Assembly: GCA_000380225.1 (NCBI GenBank)
Contig: KB904821.1
Coordinates: 755,454 to 819,453, forward strand
Length of the DNA stretch: 64,000 nucleotides
Direction of reading: 5' to 3'
DNA from: a filamentous cyanobacterium ESFC-1
GTDB lineage: Bacteria; Cyanobacteriota; Cyanobacteriia; Cyanobacteriales; Spirulinaceae
Part shown: positions 63,230-64,000 of the stretch, piece by piece
Position numbering within the stretch: the first letter of the stretch is position 1
Layout: every line of letters begins with the position of its first letter
The notes under the pieces: generated by a model
What the model was told of the DNA's origin: nothing
Databases searched by the model: none
The model's input: only the letters and a program-made list of their open reading frames with translations
Position numbers and translations under genes: made by a program

Positions 63230-64000
63230 TTAAGACTCCAGTTGCAGATATTCTGCAACGGAGGACGCGGCAGGTCGCGCTCGTTGTCGCGCCCAATCTC
63301 GGAGGGCGGTGACCTGCTCTGTCATTGTCCGGGACAAAGGCAGTGTAGCTTTGAGCGCGGCGATAATATCAAGCTGCGTGAATTCGCGTTCTTGGGCGAA
63401 TGCTTCATACATCGCAGCGATAATCGCTTGCTCGATCTCTGCCCCGGAAAAACCTTCGGACATCTTGGCAAGCTGGACTAAATCGAAGCGAGTAATGTCC
63501 GTGCGACGCTTGCTCAAGTGAATTCTGTAAATATCTTGGCGTTCTTCGGTCGTGGGGAGGTCTACGAAGAAGATTTCATCAAAACGACCTTTGCGGAGAA
63601 ATTCACCGGGTAACCGTTCGATGCGGTTTGCCGTAGCCATGACAAACACGGGGGAGGTTTTTTCTTGCATCCAAGTCAAGAATGACCCGAAAATCCGGCT
63701 AGAAGTACCGCCATCGGAATCAGCCGATCCTGTACCGCCAGCAAAGGCTTTGTCTAGCTCATCGATAAAGAGAATTACCGGAGAAATGGATTCGGCGGTT
63801 TTGAGGGCGTTGCGGAGGTTCGCTTCAGAGCGTCCTACCATAGAGCCATCGTACACGCGACCCATATCTAAGCGCAGTAAGGGTAAGCCCCACAGACGAG
63901 CAGTGGTTTTGGCGATCAGGGATTTACCACAACCGGGTACACCCAGGATCAACATTCCTTTCGGTTGGGGTAGACCGTATTCGCGGGCGCGTTCAGTAAA
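63230..64000 (-). CDS. ycf46: AAA ATPase Ycf46 (partial, 5' end beyond the window)
   Basis: The C-terminal 256 residues of an AAA+ ATPase. Walker [16 protein letters not shown], Walker [12 protein letters not shown], sensor 1 [10 protein letters not shown], arginine-finger region [15 protein letters not shown] and sensor 2 [11 protein letters not shown] are present. The frame continues open to the window end ([14 protein letters not shown]). Ycf46 is linked to inorganic carbon use in cyanobacteria. It is probably co-transcribed with the DUF1257 gene. Confidence 0.92.
   Translation of the reverse strand, partial: FTERAREYGLPQPKGMLILGVPGCGKSLIAKTTARLWGLPLLRLDMGRVYDGSMVGRSEANLRNALKTAESISPVILFIDELDKAFAGGTGSADSDGGTSSRIFGSFLTWMQEKTSPVFVMATANRIERLPGEFLRKGRFDEIFFVDLPTTEERQDIYRIHLSKRRTDITRFDLVQLAKMSEGFSGAEIEQAIIAAMYEAFAQEREFTQLDIIAALKATLPLSRTMTEQVTALRDWARQRARPAASSVAEYLQLES

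Overview
The window is chromosomal DNA from a cyanobacterium. HIP1 octamers (GCGATCGC) are scattered through genes and spacers, and several genes are typical of cyanobacteria and plastids: nblA, ycf34, ycf46 with its DUF1257 partner, sqdB/sqdX, a DUF6816-like lumen-type protein and an RRM protein. The spacers are full of cyanobacterial repeats: (TTGGTTR)n-type tandem repeats, CGGGGTTTCCCCG palindromes and GAACCCCGG palindromes. Species cannot be assigned from the sequence alone.

Layout. 1-4.8 kb: small membrane proteins, a GT2 glycosyltransferase, a secreted subtilase and rpe. 5.2-9.4 kb: the phosphate-uptake operon pstS-pstC-pstA-pstB with a candidate Pho box. 9.4-13.3 kb: a MITE-like composite repeat and a 1138-residue MmeI-type restriction-modification enzyme whose target-recognition part is AT-rich. 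13.4-16.5 kb: tRNA-Leu(GAG), aroK, a twice-frameshifted tnpB, argB. 16.5-17.1 kb: a chain of palindromic repeats. 17.2-22.7 kb: secreted and TPR proteins, nblA, an RNA-binding protein, an EAL protein, rpiA. 23.1-24.6 kb: an ECF sigma / membrane anti-sigma-like / LTxxQ (Spy-like) operon. 25-27 kb: pyrB and two unknowns.

27.1-28.0 kb: a tRNA-Arg(CCU) gene split by an 843-nt group I intron that carries a LAGLIDADG ORF lacking both catalytic acids. 28.1-34.6 kb: YdcF and DUF2288 proteins, TPR-like proteins and a 1245-residue methyltransferase/glycosyltransferase fusion. 34.6-41.3 kb: a tight cluster of a dynamin-like GTPase, a second TRAFAC-type GTPase, a tail-rich single-span membrane protein and a small helical protein. 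It is bracketed by Uma2-family genes, two of them near-identical tandem copies. This is the best candidate here for an undescribed system.

41.5-46 kb: cca, ycf34, a TPR protein ending inside a repeat, and a nitrilase-family hydrolase. 46.2-52.5 kb: a COG0523 metallochaperone and a four-gene sugar/osmolyte ABC importer whose genes are separated by repeats. 52.4-57.2 kb: a 6PGDH-like dehydrogenase, toxin-antitoxin genes and remnants, an SDR, gshB. 57.5-59.2 kb: a MITE candidate and a Ser/Thr kinase. 59.6-62.4 kb: the sulfolipid pair sqdB and sqdX with a small membrane protein between them. 62.7-64.0 kb: DUF1257 protein and the 3' part of ycf46, which runs off the window.

Two themes run through the window. 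Ordinary housekeeping genes are separated by repeat-rich spacers that supply hairpins, stop codons and A/C-rich 5' leaders. Inserted or decaying accessory elements (intron, tnpB, TA remnants, R-M enzyme, MITEs) sit among them.
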